Source: CAIUPE01 sp037131735
Lineage (GTDB): Bacteria > Pseudomonadota > Alphaproteobacteria > Rhizobiales > Beijerinckiaceae
Direction: 5' to 3'
Length of the DNA: 64,000 nucleotides
NCBI GenBank assembly: GCA_037131735.1
Contig: JBAXQM010000003.1
Span: 95,377-159,376 of the forward strand
Shown here: in pieces, positions 24,083 through 32,947 of the stretch
How the letters are laid out: each line of letters begins with the position of its first letter
Numbering within the stretch: position 1 is the first letter of the stretch
The notes under the pieces: generated by a model
Seen by the model: only the letters and a program-made list of their open reading frames with translations
Databases searched by the model: none
What the model was told of the DNA's origin: nothing
Made by a program: the position numbers and the translations under genes

Positions 24083-25456
24083 TTAGCGATAGCGCGCATA
24101 GTCGAAGACGGGCGTGACGTCACGTTTCCAGTCATTCGAGAAGAGTGTGATGAGTTCGTCAGCTTGTGTTTTCCCACGCGCAAGAAGGTCACGCAGAGGT
24201 TCGAGAAAAAGAGTCTCATTATCGCCTTTGGCGTTTTTAAGCGCGCGGCGATCGAGACCATATTCGGCGATCTTCACAAGCTCTTTGGCAACATTCGCAA
24301 CCGACATACGGCGAATACTTGTTTCAAGCGCGCCTTTCGGTGTTTCACGGCGCAACATCTCACGCTCTTCGAGCGTCCATGATTTCGCAACATCCCATGC
24401 GGCGTCTAACGCGGTTTGATCATAAAGCAAGCCTACCCAAAAAGCGGAAAGCGCATTGAGCATGGGTTTTGATCCGGCATCGGCGCCGCGCATTTCAAGA
24501 TAACGCTTCAAACGCACTTCCGGGAATATTGTGGATAGATGATTGACCCAATCGGAAAGCACAGGTCTTTCACCGGGTACAGCCGGATGTTTTCCAGCCA
24601 TTAGATCGCGGAATGATGTGCCCGCGACATCGATATAATCATTGCCGCGTTTCAAGAAATACATCGGCACATCGAGTGCCCAGTCCGCATAACGTTCAAA
24701 ACCCATCCCGCTTTCAAAGGCGAAAGGCATCATGCCCGTGCGGTCACGATCCGTATCAAGCCAGATCGCCGAACGCATCGATTTGAAACCGTTCAATTGC
24801 CCTTCAGTGAAAGGCGAATTCGCAAACAGCGCCGTAGCAATCGGTTGCAAAGCCACAGAGGTTTTGAGTTTCAAAACCATATCCGCTTCAGATGAGAAAT
24901 CGAGGTTCACCTGCACGGTCGATGTGCGATACATCATATCGAGACCGAGCTTGCCGACTTTCGGCATATAGCGCGTCATGATCGCATAACGGCTCTTCGG
25001 CATGGTGGGCGTTTCCGCACGCGTCCATTGCGGACTCATACCGAGGCCCAGAAAGGCGATATCTAACTCTTCACCTGCGGCGAAGACATCTTTGAAATGC
25101 TGATCGAGTTCGTCCGATGTTTCATGCAGGGATTTAACCGCCGCACCTGACAATTCGAATTGTCCACCAGGTTCAAGCGAGATGGCCCCGCCCCCTTTCG
25201 GATCGAAAAGGCCGATGATTTTGTCTTTGTCGTGGATCGGATCCCAACTGGTGCGATCCTGCATCGAGAGCAGCAGCGCTTCGATTCCTTTTGTGCCTTC
25301 ATAAGGCACCGGCGCATGGGTCTTCGGACGGAACGGAAATTTTTCATGTTCCGTGCCGATGCGAAACGCGTCTTTCGGCTTCGAACCCGCTTCGAGATAG
25401 GCGATCAGCGTGTCGCGGCTCTCAATTGGGGTCTCATCGGAAATGTCGCGGGCCAT
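24083..25456 (-). CDS. gshA: Glutamate-cysteine ligase, plant/alphaproteobacterial type
   Basis: ATP-dependent first step of glutathione synthesis, forming gamma-glutamylcysteine. 457 aa, the size of the proteobacterial GCS2/plant-like class, not the E. coli class. Diagnostic segments are FRIGTEHEKFPF near residue 35, YRTSTVQVNLDFSSE near residue 185 and a DTDRDRTGMMPFAF block. It ends 16 bp from the convergent unassigned gene. rsmE lies upstream in the same direction with an 80-bp gap. Confidence 0.95.
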   Translation of the reverse strand: MARDISDETPIESRDTLIAYLEAGSKPKDAFRIGTEHEKFPFRPKTHAPVPYEGTKGIEALLLSMQDRTSWDPIHDKDKIIGLFDPKGGGAISLEPGGQFELSGAAVKSLHETSDELDQHFKDVFAAGEELDIAFLGLGMSPQWTRAETPTMPKSRYAIMTRYMPKVGKLGLDMMYRTSTVQVNLDFSSEADMVLKLKTSVALQPIATALFANSPFTEGQLNGFKSMRSAIWLDTDRDRTGMMPFAFESGMGFERYADWALDVPMYFLKRGNDYIDVAGTSFRDLMAGKHPAVPGERPVLSDWVNHLSTIFPEVRLKRYLEMRGADAGSKPMLNALSAFWVGLLYDQTALDAAWDVAKSWTLEEREMLRRETPKGALETSIRRMSVANVAKELVKIAEYGLDRRALKNAKGDNETLFLEPLRDLLARGKTQADELITLFSNDWKRDVTPVFDYARYR

Positions 25457-25535
25457 GGGCGCCTTTCAAAAGCATCCCGAGCCAAGCGCCCGGGACAGGC
25501 TCCTTAGGGGCTAAGATGCTGCAGTGCAATCCGTT

Positions 25536-26276
25536 TCACCCGAAGTCACCCAAAGTGGCTTGCACAAGCGCAAGCGCAGCAACAGCTGCTGTATCGGCTC
25601 GTAAAATACGCGGACCAAGGGATAAAGCGATAACAGACTGAATTTTCAATATTTTTTGTCGTTCCTCGGCGGAGAAGCCGCCCTCTGGCCCGATCAGGAC
25701 AGAGACAGGACCCTTCGCCGGTTTTTGCAAGGCAGCCAGCGGATTGGCAATCTCGGCGCGCTCATCGCAGAAGATCAATGTGCGGTCGGCTTCCCAGGAC
25801 TCGAGAACGGTGTCGAGCTTGCGCGCGGGCAGAAGCTCGGGGACAGCGAGAATGCCGCATTGTTCGGCCGCTTCGATCATATTGGCGAAGAGTCGGTCGC
25901 GGTTAAGGCGGGTCACCTGCGTGTGCTGGGTGATCACCGGGCCAACCCTGTCGGCCCCCATTTCAACCGCCTTTTGGACGAGGTAATCAAGCCTAGCCTG
26001 TTTCAACGGCGCGAACAGGAATTCGATCCGTCCCCGCGATGGTTGCGGCCGCGTTTGGCGGATAACGGCTAGTTTTGCGTCTTTTTTGCTCGTTTCAGCG
26101 ATCCGCGCGAGAAATTCGCCGTCTTTCCCATTGAAAATCAGCACCGCATCATCCGGCTGTAGCCGAAGTACGTGGATGAGATAATGGCTCTGCTCGCGCT
26201 CAAGCGTCAACGTATCGTCGGCCCGCAAAGCGCTCTCGACGAAGAGCCGCGGAGTCCTGAAATCATAATCGGGCAC
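25536..26276 (-). CDS. rsmE: 16S rRNA m3U1498 methyltransferase
   Basis: SPOUT-fold SAM-dependent methyltransferase acting on U1498 of 16S rRNA. 246 aa. Trefoil-knot SAM motifs are VLIGPEGGFSAEE and LSLGPRILRADTAA; the N-terminal PUA-like part contains HYLIHVLRLQPDD. The GTG at 26276 is selected because the family homology begins at DYDFRTPRLFVE and GGAG lies 8 nt upstream; a longer frame up to 26414 has no homology. Confidence 0.94.
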   Translation of the reverse strand: MPDYDFRTPRLFVESALRADDTLTLEREQSHYLIHVLRLQPDDAVLIFNGKDGEFLARIAETSKKDAKLAVIRQTRPQPSRGRIEFLFAPLKQARLDYLVQKAVEMGADRVGPVITQHTQVTRLNRDRLFANMIEAAEQCGILAVPELLPARKLDTVLESWEADRTLIFCDERAEIANPLAALQKPAKGPVSVLIGPEGGFSAEERQKILKIQSVIALSLGPRILRADTAAVAALALVQATLGDFG

Positions 26277-26432
26277 GCGTGGTTCTCCGCTTGCAAGGGT
26301 TAAAGCCCCCCATCTGGGGCCATACCGTCGCCATAAAGGGCCTGTAAAGGGTTTTTCGCTATCGATTGATTGAAGGGCGGCGAAGCTGATAGAGGCTTTC
26401 CGCAGGCGAACCATCGCAAGGGGCGGATTAGA

Positions 26433-26894
26433 ATGCGGGCAGTAGGGCTGAAATCAAGTAGAGCAGGCCTTGTTTTAATGGCCGCTTTGATGAGTGCGTC
26501 ATTCGGTTCTGTTGCGTCCTCCGCTGATGATCCCTGTCAGGCTTTGGGTAAAGTTCTCACGGGCCGTGCGCAGATTATTCAAGAAGTCCAAGCCTATCGC
26601 GAGAAAAAGCCGACGGCTGATCAAGCCTGCGCGACTTTCACAAAGTTATCAAAGATCAATGTCACAGCGACAGCGGCTGTTGAGCGCGACGGCGCATGGT
26701 GCCGCGCGCCCGAAGACCTTGCTGCGAGTTTGAAGAGCCAACAAAACGACATCGACACGGGTAAGAAAAACGCCTGTAAAGCCGCAGCGGATATGAAAAA
26801 GGCGCAGAAAAATGGTGGCGGTGCACCCGCGCCTTTTGGTGGTGGTGATGGAATTGTTGGCGGTGAAATGAAATTGCCGCAGGGTGCTCTCTAA
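26433..26894 (+). CDS. Unassigned secreted protein with four cysteines
   Basis: 153 aa. Hydrophobic signal peptide at residues about 10-30 ending near S-V-A-S-S-A. The mature part has four Cys (DPCQAL, QACATF, AWCRAP and NACKAA), spaced as two likely disulfide pairs, and a helical region that closes with a Gly-rich tail. No enzyme motif is visible. ATG 26433 follows AAGGGGCGG. It lies 3 bp before ubiA in the same direction. Probably periplasmic; function unknown. Confidence 0.75.
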   Translation: MRAVGLKSSRAGLVLMAALMSASFGSVASSADDPCQALGKVLTGRAQIIQEVQAYREKKPTADQACATFTKLSKINVTATAAVERDGAWCRAPEDLAASLKSQQNDIDTGKKNACKAAADMKKAQKNGGGAPAPFGGGDGIVGGEMKLPQGAL

Positions 26895-26897
26895 CGC

Positions 26898-27854
26898 ATG
26901 AATGATTTGATGGACCGCGCAATTCCCGATGCGCAACGCGGGAATTGGGTTGATCACTCTGCGCCGCTATGGGCTCGCCCTTATTTAAGATTAGCGCGTA
27001 TCGATCGTCCAATCGGATGGTGGTTGCTGGTTCTCCCTTGTTGGTGGTCAGCAGCACTTGTCGCGATTTATCAAGGCAAGAGCGCTCCTTCACTTTCTGA
27101 TCTTGCGTTGTTATTGATCGGAGCGGTTGCCATGCGTGGCGCCGGTTCGACTTACAATGACATTGTCGATCGCGATCTCGATGCGCGTGTCGCGCGCACA
27201 CGGTCTCGTCCGATTGCTTCGGGTCAGATCAGTGTGAAAGCCGCAGCGCTTTTTTGCGCGTTGCAATGTTTGGTTGGACTATTCGTTCTTTTGTCTTTCA
27301 ATCATTTTGCAATCGGGCTCGGATTTCTCTCGATTCTGCCGGTGCTCATTTATCCCTTTATGAAGCGGATCACCTCATGGCCGCAGGCGGTGCTCGGCCT
27401 CGCATTTTCATGGGGGGCGTTGATGGGATGGGCGACGGCTGAGGGCGCGCTCGCCGCGCCCGCCCTCTGGCTTTATGGCGCAGCCATCGCTTGGACGATG
27501 GGCTACGATACAATCTATGCTGTCCAAGATATTGAGGATGATGCGATTGCCGGTATTCGCTCGACAGCCCGCCTTTTTGGCTCAAAAACCCCCTTGGCGG
27601 TTGGTATATTCTACGGACTCACCACTATTTTCACATTTGTAGCGATTTTTACCGCCGGTGCGGGGTGGGTCGCTTATGGGGCGGGCGCAGCGTTTTCGGC
27701 ACATCTCTTTTCTCAGGCGTTGAAAATCCGGCTTGAGGACGGGGCTTTGGCGCTCCGGCTTTTCCGATCAAACCGCAATGCCGGCCTCCTCCTTTTTGCG
27801 GGGCTTGCACTTGATGCTGCGGTGCGGCATGTCCTGCCCACGCTGTTCGGGTAG
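26898..27854 (+). CDS. ubiA: 4-hydroxybenzoate polyprenyltransferase
   Basis: Membrane prenyltransferase that attaches the polyprenyl tail to 4-hydroxybenzoate in ubiquinone synthesis. 318 aa, eight to nine predicted helices. The two Asp-rich diphosphate-binding motifs are NDIVDRDLDARV (about residue 90) and DIEDDAIAGIRSTARLFG (about residue 215). Regions YLRLARIDRPIGWWLL and RTRSRPIASG are classical for UbiA. ATG 26898 comes right after the preceding gene. Confidence 0.96.
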   Translation: MNDLMDRAIPDAQRGNWVDHSAPLWARPYLRLARIDRPIGWWLLVLPCWWSAALVAIYQGKSAPSLSDLALLLIGAVAMRGAGSTYNDIVDRDLDARVARTRSRPIASGQISVKAAALFCALQCLVGLFVLLSFNHFAIGLGFLSILPVLIYPFMKRITSWPQAVLGLAFSWGALMGWATAEGALAAPALWLYGAAIAWTMGYDTIYAVQDIEDDAIAGIRSTARLFGSKTPLAVGIFYGLTTIFTFVAIFTAGAGWVAYGAGAAFSAHLFSQALKIRLEDGALALRLFRSNRNAGLLLFAGLALDAAVRHVLPTLFG

Positions 27855-27877
27855 GGCCTTAATTACAAATTAGGCCC
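27854..27877 (+). other. Hairpin at the ubiA stop codon
   Basis: GGGCCT (27854-27859) and AGGCCC (27872-27877) flank an AT-rich inner stem TAATT/AATTA-like with loop ACA. There is no U-tract, so it may stabilise the ubiA mRNA end or attenuate read-through into the next gene. Confidence 0.4.
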
Positions 27878-27916
27878 ATGCCGCAAATAATTGAGTAATT
27901 GAGAAAGGACCGACCG

Positions 27917-28177
27917 ATGTCTGCGACTACATCTCCCGCACAGGGCAAGCAATTGCTCCATCTCGTTTTCGGCGGTGAACTTGTGGATCTCGATGGTATG
28001 GATTTCACCGATCTCTCAAAACTCGACATTGTCGGCATTTTCCCGAATTATGCGTCTGCGCATGCGGCATGGAAAGCCAAAGCACAGGCAACGGTCGACA
28101 ATGCTCATATGCGTTACTTTGTTGTACATCTTCACCGTTTGCTCGATCCGCGTTCTTCGGTCGACGATAAGCACTGA
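27917..28177 (+). CDS. DUF4170 family protein
   Basis: Small protein of unknown function, about 86 aa from ATG 27917. The core GKQLLHLVFGGELVDL and the ending MRYFVVHLHRLLDP are typical of DUF4170. In Hyphomicrobiales it precedes a DUF374 acyltransferase, waaA and lpxK, exactly as here, so a link to lipid A or its regulation is plausible but unproven. GAAAGGA lies about 9 nt upstream of the chosen start. Confidence 0.87.
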   Translation: MSATTSPAQGKQLLHLVFGGELVDLDGMDFTDLSKLDIVGIFPNYASAHAAWKAKAQATVDNAHMRYFVVHLHRLLDPRSSVDDKH

Positions 28178-28198
28178 GCATCGATTGTTTATTTTCTG

Positions 28199-28918
28199 AT
28201 GTTGAAACGGATCGCCCGCTACCCGCGTATTCAAGCTGCAATCGGGGCGGTTCTTGCGGGCTATTTTAAATTTGTTCGTGCAACGACACGAATTACATGG
28301 CTTGATCCCGATATTGTTGAAACGCTGAAACGCGAAGATTCTTTTATTTGCGCGATTTGGCACGGACAAAATTTTATGATCCCTCTTGCGATTTGGGAGG
28401 GTGCAAAAGTCGCGGTGCTCATCACGCGGCATGGTGATGGTGCCGTCATTGCTGAAGCCTGTGAGCGCATGGGCATGACGCCTATTCGCGCTTCGGGTGG
28501 TTCACAAAAGCAGAAAAATGAAAAAGGCGGTGCAGCAGGATTGCGTGCCATGATTGGCGCGCTTGATGAAGGCTATATTGTAGCGATAACGCCCGATGCG
28601 CCCAAGACCGCGCGCGTTGCGGTGCAGGGCATTATCGCCTTGGCACGTTTGTCGGGTCGTCCTATTCGTCCATTCTGTGTGGCGACCTCGCGCCGCATCG
28701 ATCTTAACAATTGGGATCGCACGAGCATTTGTCTTCCCTTTGGTCGCGGTGCCATTGCAGTTGGTAATGCGATTACCATTGACCGTGATGCCGATGCTGA
28801 AACGCAAGAACAAGTCCGGCTGCAGCTTGAGCGCGACCTCGATGCGATGCATGATCGCGCTTATGCTTTTCTCGGTACCGTTGATCCGGGTCGTGGCTTG
28901 CGGGCTAATCGCATATGA
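28199..28918 (+). CDS. Lysophospholipid acyltransferase, DUF374 family
   Basis: Putative acyltransferase of the LPLAT superfamily, 239 aa, with an N-terminal hydrophobic segment. Blocks FICAIWHGQNFMIPL (a variant H-x4-D acyltransferase site with His) and RHGDGAVIAEACERMGM are typical of the family. A further block, VAITPDAPKTARVAVQGI, resembles the third LPLAT motif. It lies between DUF4170 and waaA, and its stop overlaps the waaA ATG by 4 bp. The context suggests acylation or remodelling of an envelope lipid. Confidence 0.9.
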   Translation: MLKRIARYPRIQAAIGAVLAGYFKFVRATTRITWLDPDIVETLKREDSFICAIWHGQNFMIPLAIWEGAKVAVLITRHGDGAVIAEACERMGMTPIRASGGSQKQKNEKGGAAGLRAMIGALDEGYIVAITPDAPKTARVAVQGIIALARLSGRPIRPFCVATSRRIDLNNWDRTSICLPFGRGAIAVGNAITIDRDADAETQEQVRLQLERDLDAMHDRAYAFLGTVDPGRGLRANRI

Positions 28919-30207
28919 AAGCCGAACCTTTCAGTTATAGAGTCTATCGCGCATTGACTGATGGTGCGCGACCTATCGCGCATATGATGTTGCTTGAGCG
29001 TTCGCGCCGAAACAAAGAAGATCGCACGCGGCTTGGTGAGAGACGTGGTGAAGCAACACGCAGTCGTCCTTCTGGTCCGCTTGTGTGGGTTCATGGTGCG
29101 AGTGTCGGCGAAAGTCTTTCGCTTCTCCCCATCATCGAAGCCTTGGCGGCGCAGGATTATTCGGTTGTTGTCACGTCAGGCACCGTTACATCGGCACAAG
29201 TTTTGGCGCGTCGTTTGCCCGAAGGATCGACGCATCAATATATGCCGCTTGATGTATCGAGCTATGTGGATCGTTTTCTTGATCATTGGCGACCGGATCT
29301 TGCAATTTTTGCCGAGTCCGAAATTTGGCCGAATATGATTTGTCAGGCGCATCGTCGCAATATTCCGCTTGTGCTTGTGAATGCGCGGATGTCGCCGCGT
29401 AGTTTTAGACGCTGGAACAAGATGCGCTCACTCGCGCATTATCTCTTCACGCGCTTTGATCTTTGTCTCGCGCAATCGCAGGGTGATGCGGAGCGCCTTG
29501 TGAGGCTCGGTGCCCCGCGTGTGACTGTAACGGGCAATTTGAAATTTGATTCAGTACCGCCACCGGCATCGCCGGCCGCCCTTGCGAGCATGAATGAATT
29601 GATTGGCGGGCGTCCGGTATGGCTTGCGGCGTCAACCCATGCGGGCGAAGAACTTTTTGCTATCGAAGCGCATCGTAGACTTGCTGCCACTTATCCCGAT
29701 CTTTTGACCATCATCGCACCGCGCCATCCTGAACGGGGTCGTGAAATTTTTGCGGCGACGGCGCGTGCGGGATTGCGCGGCTCGCAACGGTCATTGGGTC
29801 TGCAACCCGATAGTGCTACTGATATTTATATCGCAGATACAATTGGCGAGATGGGATTATTTTATCGTGTCGCACCGATTGTGTTTCTCGGTGGATCGCT
29901 CGTGCCGCATGGCGGACAGAATCCAATTGAACCGGCAAAGCTTGGCGCGGCATTGATTCATGGTCCGCATATTCACAATTTCACCGAAGTCTATGCCGCA
30001 CTCGAACAAGGGGGTGGTGCCTACCAAATCAATAGCGCCGATGATCTCGCCGCTACGCTTGATCATCTAATCCATGATGGTGATTCGCGTGATGATGTGG
30101 CGGAACGCGGTATGAATGCGGTGACCGCCATCGGTGGTGCGCTTCGACGCACAATGCATGAGATCGCGCCCTATCTTTTAAAAATGCATCTTGGGAATCG
30201 GCCATGA
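28915..30207 (+). CDS. waaA: Kdo transferase (3-deoxy-D-manno-octulosonic acid transferase)
   Basis: Adds Kdo residues to lipid IVA using CMP-Kdo. CMP-Kdo comes from KdsB, encoded at 56.2 kb here. 430 aa, GT-B fold. Key segments are LVWVHGASVGESLSLLPIIEAL, the FAESEIWPNMI motif, SPRSFRRWN and the C-terminal donor motif VFLGGSLVPHGGQNPIEPA. The ATG overlaps the preceding stop by 4 bp, and lpxK overlaps the end by 4 bp. An N-terminal hydrophobic anchor is typical for WaaA. Confidence 0.97.
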   Translation: MKAEPFSYRVYRALTDGARPIAHMMLLERSRRNKEDRTRLGERRGEATRSRPSGPLVWVHGASVGESLSLLPIIEALAAQDYSVVVTSGTVTSAQVLARRLPEGSTHQYMPLDVSSYVDRFLDHWRPDLAIFAESEIWPNMICQAHRRNIPLVLVNARMSPRSFRRWNKMRSLAHYLFTRFDLCLAQSQGDAERLVRLGAPRVTVTGNLKFDSVPPPASPAALASMNELIGGRPVWLAASTHAGEELFAIEAHRRLAATYPDLLTIIAPRHPERGREIFAATARAGLRGSQRSLGLQPDSATDIYIADTIGEMGLFYRVAPIVFLGGSLVPHGGQNPIEPAKLGAALIHGPHIHNFTEVYAALEQGGGAYQINSADDLAATLDHLIHDGDSRDDVAERGMNAVTAIGGALRRTMHEIAPYLLKMHLGNRP

Positions 30208-31181
30208 TGAAAGCGCCGGCTTTTTGGTGGAGAGAGCCGGGCGTTGTTGCGCATCTGTTATCGCCTCTTGCCGGATTATATGGAGCGGTCGCAGCGTCGC
30301 GTATGGCCCAAAAAGGTGTGAAAGCACCGTGTCCCTTAATCTGTGTCGGCAATTTCGTGGCCGGTGGTGCGGGCAAAACCCCAGTCGCTCTTGCGCTTGC
30401 GACGCTCTTGAAAGCGCAAGGTGAGAAGCCCGTCTTTCTCAGCCGCGGTCATGGTGGCGCTCTCTCCGGCCCCGTGCTTGTTGATGGTGTAAAGCATGGC
30501 CCGCATGATGTGGGGGATGAGCCGCTTTTGCTTGCCGCTGTTGCACCAACCATCGTCGCTCATGATCGCGTTGCGGGTGCGATGCTGTCTGCAAAGCATG
30601 GCAGCGTGATCATTATGGATGACGGGATGCAGAATCCCTCTTTGCAAAAAGATCTGACGATTGCTGTCATCGATGCAGGCCAAGGCATCGGTAATGGATT
30701 ATGTTTACCTGCGGGTCCTTTACGCGCGCCCCTTAAAGCTCAAATCCCTCTTGTTGATTTATGCGTGAGTGTTGGCGGGCAAGCGCCTGATACTATCGTG
30801 CACGCGTTCAATGATCGATTGATGCGGGCAAATCTCGTTCCTGATGCCGGAATGGCTGATGCGCTCAAAGGGCGATCTGTTTATGCTTTTTGCGGCATTG
30901 GGCGGCCTGAAAAATTCGAGCAGACATTACGCGACTGTGGTGTGAAAGTGACAAAGATGGAGTCCTTCCCGGATCACCATCTCTTCTCACGCATCGAGGT
31001 TGAGCGTCTTATCGCCGAAGCGCGTCGTCTTCATGCTTTGCCCCTGACAACGGTGAAAGATCATGTGCGCGTTGTTGCGGCTGCGCCCGATCTTGCAGAC
31101 AAGATTGCGGTCTTGCCGGTTACGCTCGTCTTCGATCACGAAGAAGCGCTTATAAAAATTTTGAAAAGCAGGTTGATTTAG
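30204..31181 (+). CDS. lpxK: Tetraacyldisaccharide 4'-kinase LpxK
   Basis: Phosphorylates the 4' position of tetraacyldisaccharide to give lipid IVA, the substrate of WaaA. 325 aa. Walker A is VGNFVAGGAGKTPVALAL; the MDDGMQNPSLQKDL block and ESFPDHHLFS are family signatures. The start overlaps waaA by 4 bp. Its stop overlaps the stop of the convergent DUF2093 gene by four bases (31178-31181). Confidence 0.97.
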   Translation: MMKAPAFWWREPGVVAHLLSPLAGLYGAVAASRMAQKGVKAPCPLICVGNFVAGGAGKTPVALALATLLKAQGEKPVFLSRGHGGALSGPVLVDGVKHGPHDVGDEPLLLAAVAPTIVAHDRVAGAMLSAKHGSVIIMDDGMQNPSLQKDLTIAVIDAGQGIGNGLCLPAGPLRAPLKAQIPLVDLCVSVGGQAPDTIVHAFNDRLMRANLVPDAGMADALKGRSVYAFCGIGRPEKFEQTLRDCGVKVTKMESFPDHHLFSRIEVERLIAEARRLHALPLTTVKDHVRVVAAAPDLADKIAVLPVTLVFDHEEALIKILKSRLI

Positions 31182-31399
31182 GGGCTTGCCTTCACGCCCA
31201 TGCCTATCAGCACTGCATCGCGGCTTGCATAGGCTTCTTGGCGTGCGACATTCCAATAGCGCAGTTCGTCGAGCGGGATGGGCTCTTTGGTGATGGCGCA
31301 ACGCACGAATTTTCCGGGTTTAATGACACGAAAATCGCCGTCGAGAAATTCGACAACGGCTTCATCGCGCGAGACTGAGGGGTCGATCCGGTTCAACAT
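31178..31399 (-). CDS. DUF2093 family protein
   Basis: 73-aa conserved protein of unknown function from alphaproteobacteria. The core EAVVEFLDGDFRVIKPGKFVRCAITKEPIPLDEL includes a single Cys within a predicted small beta fold; only short pieces are quoted here (DGDFRVIKPGKFV, CAITKEPIPL, RYWNVARQEAY). It starts 12 bp after xseA in the same direction and runs tail to tail with lpxK, a linkage common in Hyphomicrobiales. Confidence 0.85.
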   Translation of the reverse strand: MLNRIDPSVSRDEAVVEFLDGDFRVIKPGKFVRCAITKEPIPLDELRYWNVARQEAYASRDAVLIGMGVKASP

Positions 31400-31411
31400 G
31401 GTCTCGTATCT

Positions 31412-32863
31412 TTACGCTTTTGGTTTGCTTTTCGCAATCGCATCGATGGTGCCATCGGCAAAGCGAAGTGCCATTTCATCGCCCGGTTTAATGGCTTTGG
31501 CCGCGCGAATAGGCGCGCCCTTGGCGTCGATCACCAGCGCAAACCCACGTTCGAGAACGCCTTGGTAAGACAAGCTCTTCAAAAGCGGCGCCAAACCGAG
31601 AAGTCGTGTGCGTTTCCGTTCAAAAATCCGATCAAGCCCTTTGCGGGCCCGCGCGGAAAGTTCAACGAGCTTTTCACGCTCGCGGGTGAGCCGTTGCTGT
31701 TCGGCTCTGAGAATAGCCCCGCGCGCCGCGCTTAGCCGCCCCTGTAATCCGCCAATATGAGCGCGATAGCCAAAGAGCCGTGCTTGCGGCGAGAGCTTCA
31801 ATAAGCGCCGCGACAAATCCGTGAGGCGCGCGCGATGGCGTGCCGCGTTGCGTTCAAGTCCACGCCCCAGACGTTCACTCGCAAGATCGAGTCTTTGGCG
31901 GGGAATAGCGACAAGCGCATCCGGTGAAGGCAGGGCGCGGAAGGCCGCGCGTAAATCGGCTTTGCGTCTATCGAGCAAGCGCCGCGCGGAGAGCGCGTTG
32001 CGGCGTCCGAGATCATTGGTTTGCGTCATAAGATCGAGCCGCACGGGTACGGCCATTTCTGCAGCACCTGTTGGTGTGGGCGCGCGTCTATCAGCAGCGA
32101 AATCAATAAGCGTCGTATCGGTTTCGTGACCCACCGCAGCAATAAGCGGAATCATGCTGTTCGCTGCTGCGCGCACAACGATCTCTTCATTGAAGCTCCA
32201 GAGATCTTCAAGCGATCCGCCCCCGCGCGCGACAATCAACAAATCAGGTTTTGGAATTGCACCGCCTTCCGGCAAGGCGTTGAAGCCTTCAATCGCGCGT
32301 GCGATTTCTTCAGCGCTGCCTTCACCTTGCACGCGCACAGGCCACACGATTACGTGACGCGGGAAGCGATCATCGAGACGATGAAGAATATCGCGGATCA
32401 CGGCACCCGTCGGCGATGTCACAACGCCGATGATTTGAGGCAGAAACGGCAGAAGCTGTTTGCGCGCCGGATCGAAGAGACCTTCCGCTTCGAGGCGGCG
32501 GCGCCTTTCATCAAGTTGCGCGAGAAGCGCGCCAACACCGGCGGGCTCCATTGAATCGATAACGATCTGATAACTCGATTTCAGCGGATAAGATGTGACT
32601 TTGCCGGTGGCGATCACTTCGAGCCCCTCTTCGGGACGAAAGCGCATGCGACCGAAAACACCTTTCCAGATCACGGCATCAATTTTTGCCGTTGCATCCT
32701 TGATCGAGAAATAAACATGACCCGAGGAATGGGGGCCGCGATAGCCCGTTACTTCGCCACGAATGCGCACATGGCCGAATTCACCCTCAAGCATGCGCTT
32801 TAACGCGCCCGAGAGTTCGGAGACGGACCATTCCGCAAGATTGGTTTCGGGTTTTTCAGCCAT
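31412..32863 (-). CDS. xseA: Exodeoxyribonuclease VII large subunit
   Basis: Catalytic subunit of the single-strand-specific exonuclease VII; the small subunit XseB is not in the window. 483 aa. N-terminal OB fold (LKRMLEGEFGHVRIRGEVTG), the central nuclease domain with GVVTSPTGAVIRDI and LIVARGGGSLEDLW and GHETDTTLIDFAADRRAPTPT, and a C-terminal coiled-coil region rich in Arg. DUF2093 lies downstream, 12 bp away. Confidence 0.96.
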   Translation of the reverse strand: MAEKPETNLAEWSVSELSGALKRMLEGEFGHVRIRGEVTGYRGPHSSGHVYFSIKDATAKIDAVIWKGVFGRMRFRPEEGLEVIATGKVTSYPLKSSYQIVIDSMEPAGVGALLAQLDERRRRLEAEGLFDPARKQLLPFLPQIIGVVTSPTGAVIRDILHRLDDRFPRHVIVWPVRVQGEGSAEEIARAIEGFNALPEGGAIPKPDLLIVARGGGSLEDLWSFNEEIVVRAAANSMIPLIAAVGHETDTTLIDFAADRRAPTPTGAAEMAVPVRLDLMTQTNDLGRRNALSARRLLDRRKADLRAAFRALPSPDALVAIPRQRLDLASERLGRGLERNAARHRARLTDLSRRLLKLSPQARLFGYRAHIGGLQGRLSAARGAILRAEQQRLTREREKLVELSARARKGLDRIFERKRTRLLGLAPLLKSLSYQGVLERGFALVIDAKGAPIRAAKAIKPGDEMALRFADGTIDAIAKSKPKA

Positions 32864-32898
32864 GACCGCAGCACTCTAGCCTGCGATTCGGTCTTAGG

Positions 32899-32926
32899 GG
32901 AGGGGCAAGCTTTGGGCCGCCCCTCC
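32899..32926 (-). terminator. GC-rich hairpin after gcvPB
   Basis: Arms GGAGGGGC and GCCCCTCC with a 12-nt loop, starting 22 bp past the gcvPB stop. No U-tract follows, so termination is uncertain; it marks the boundary between the gcv operon and xseA. Confidence 0.4.
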
Positions 32927-32947
32927 GTCCTGATATCGTTGTGTCGA

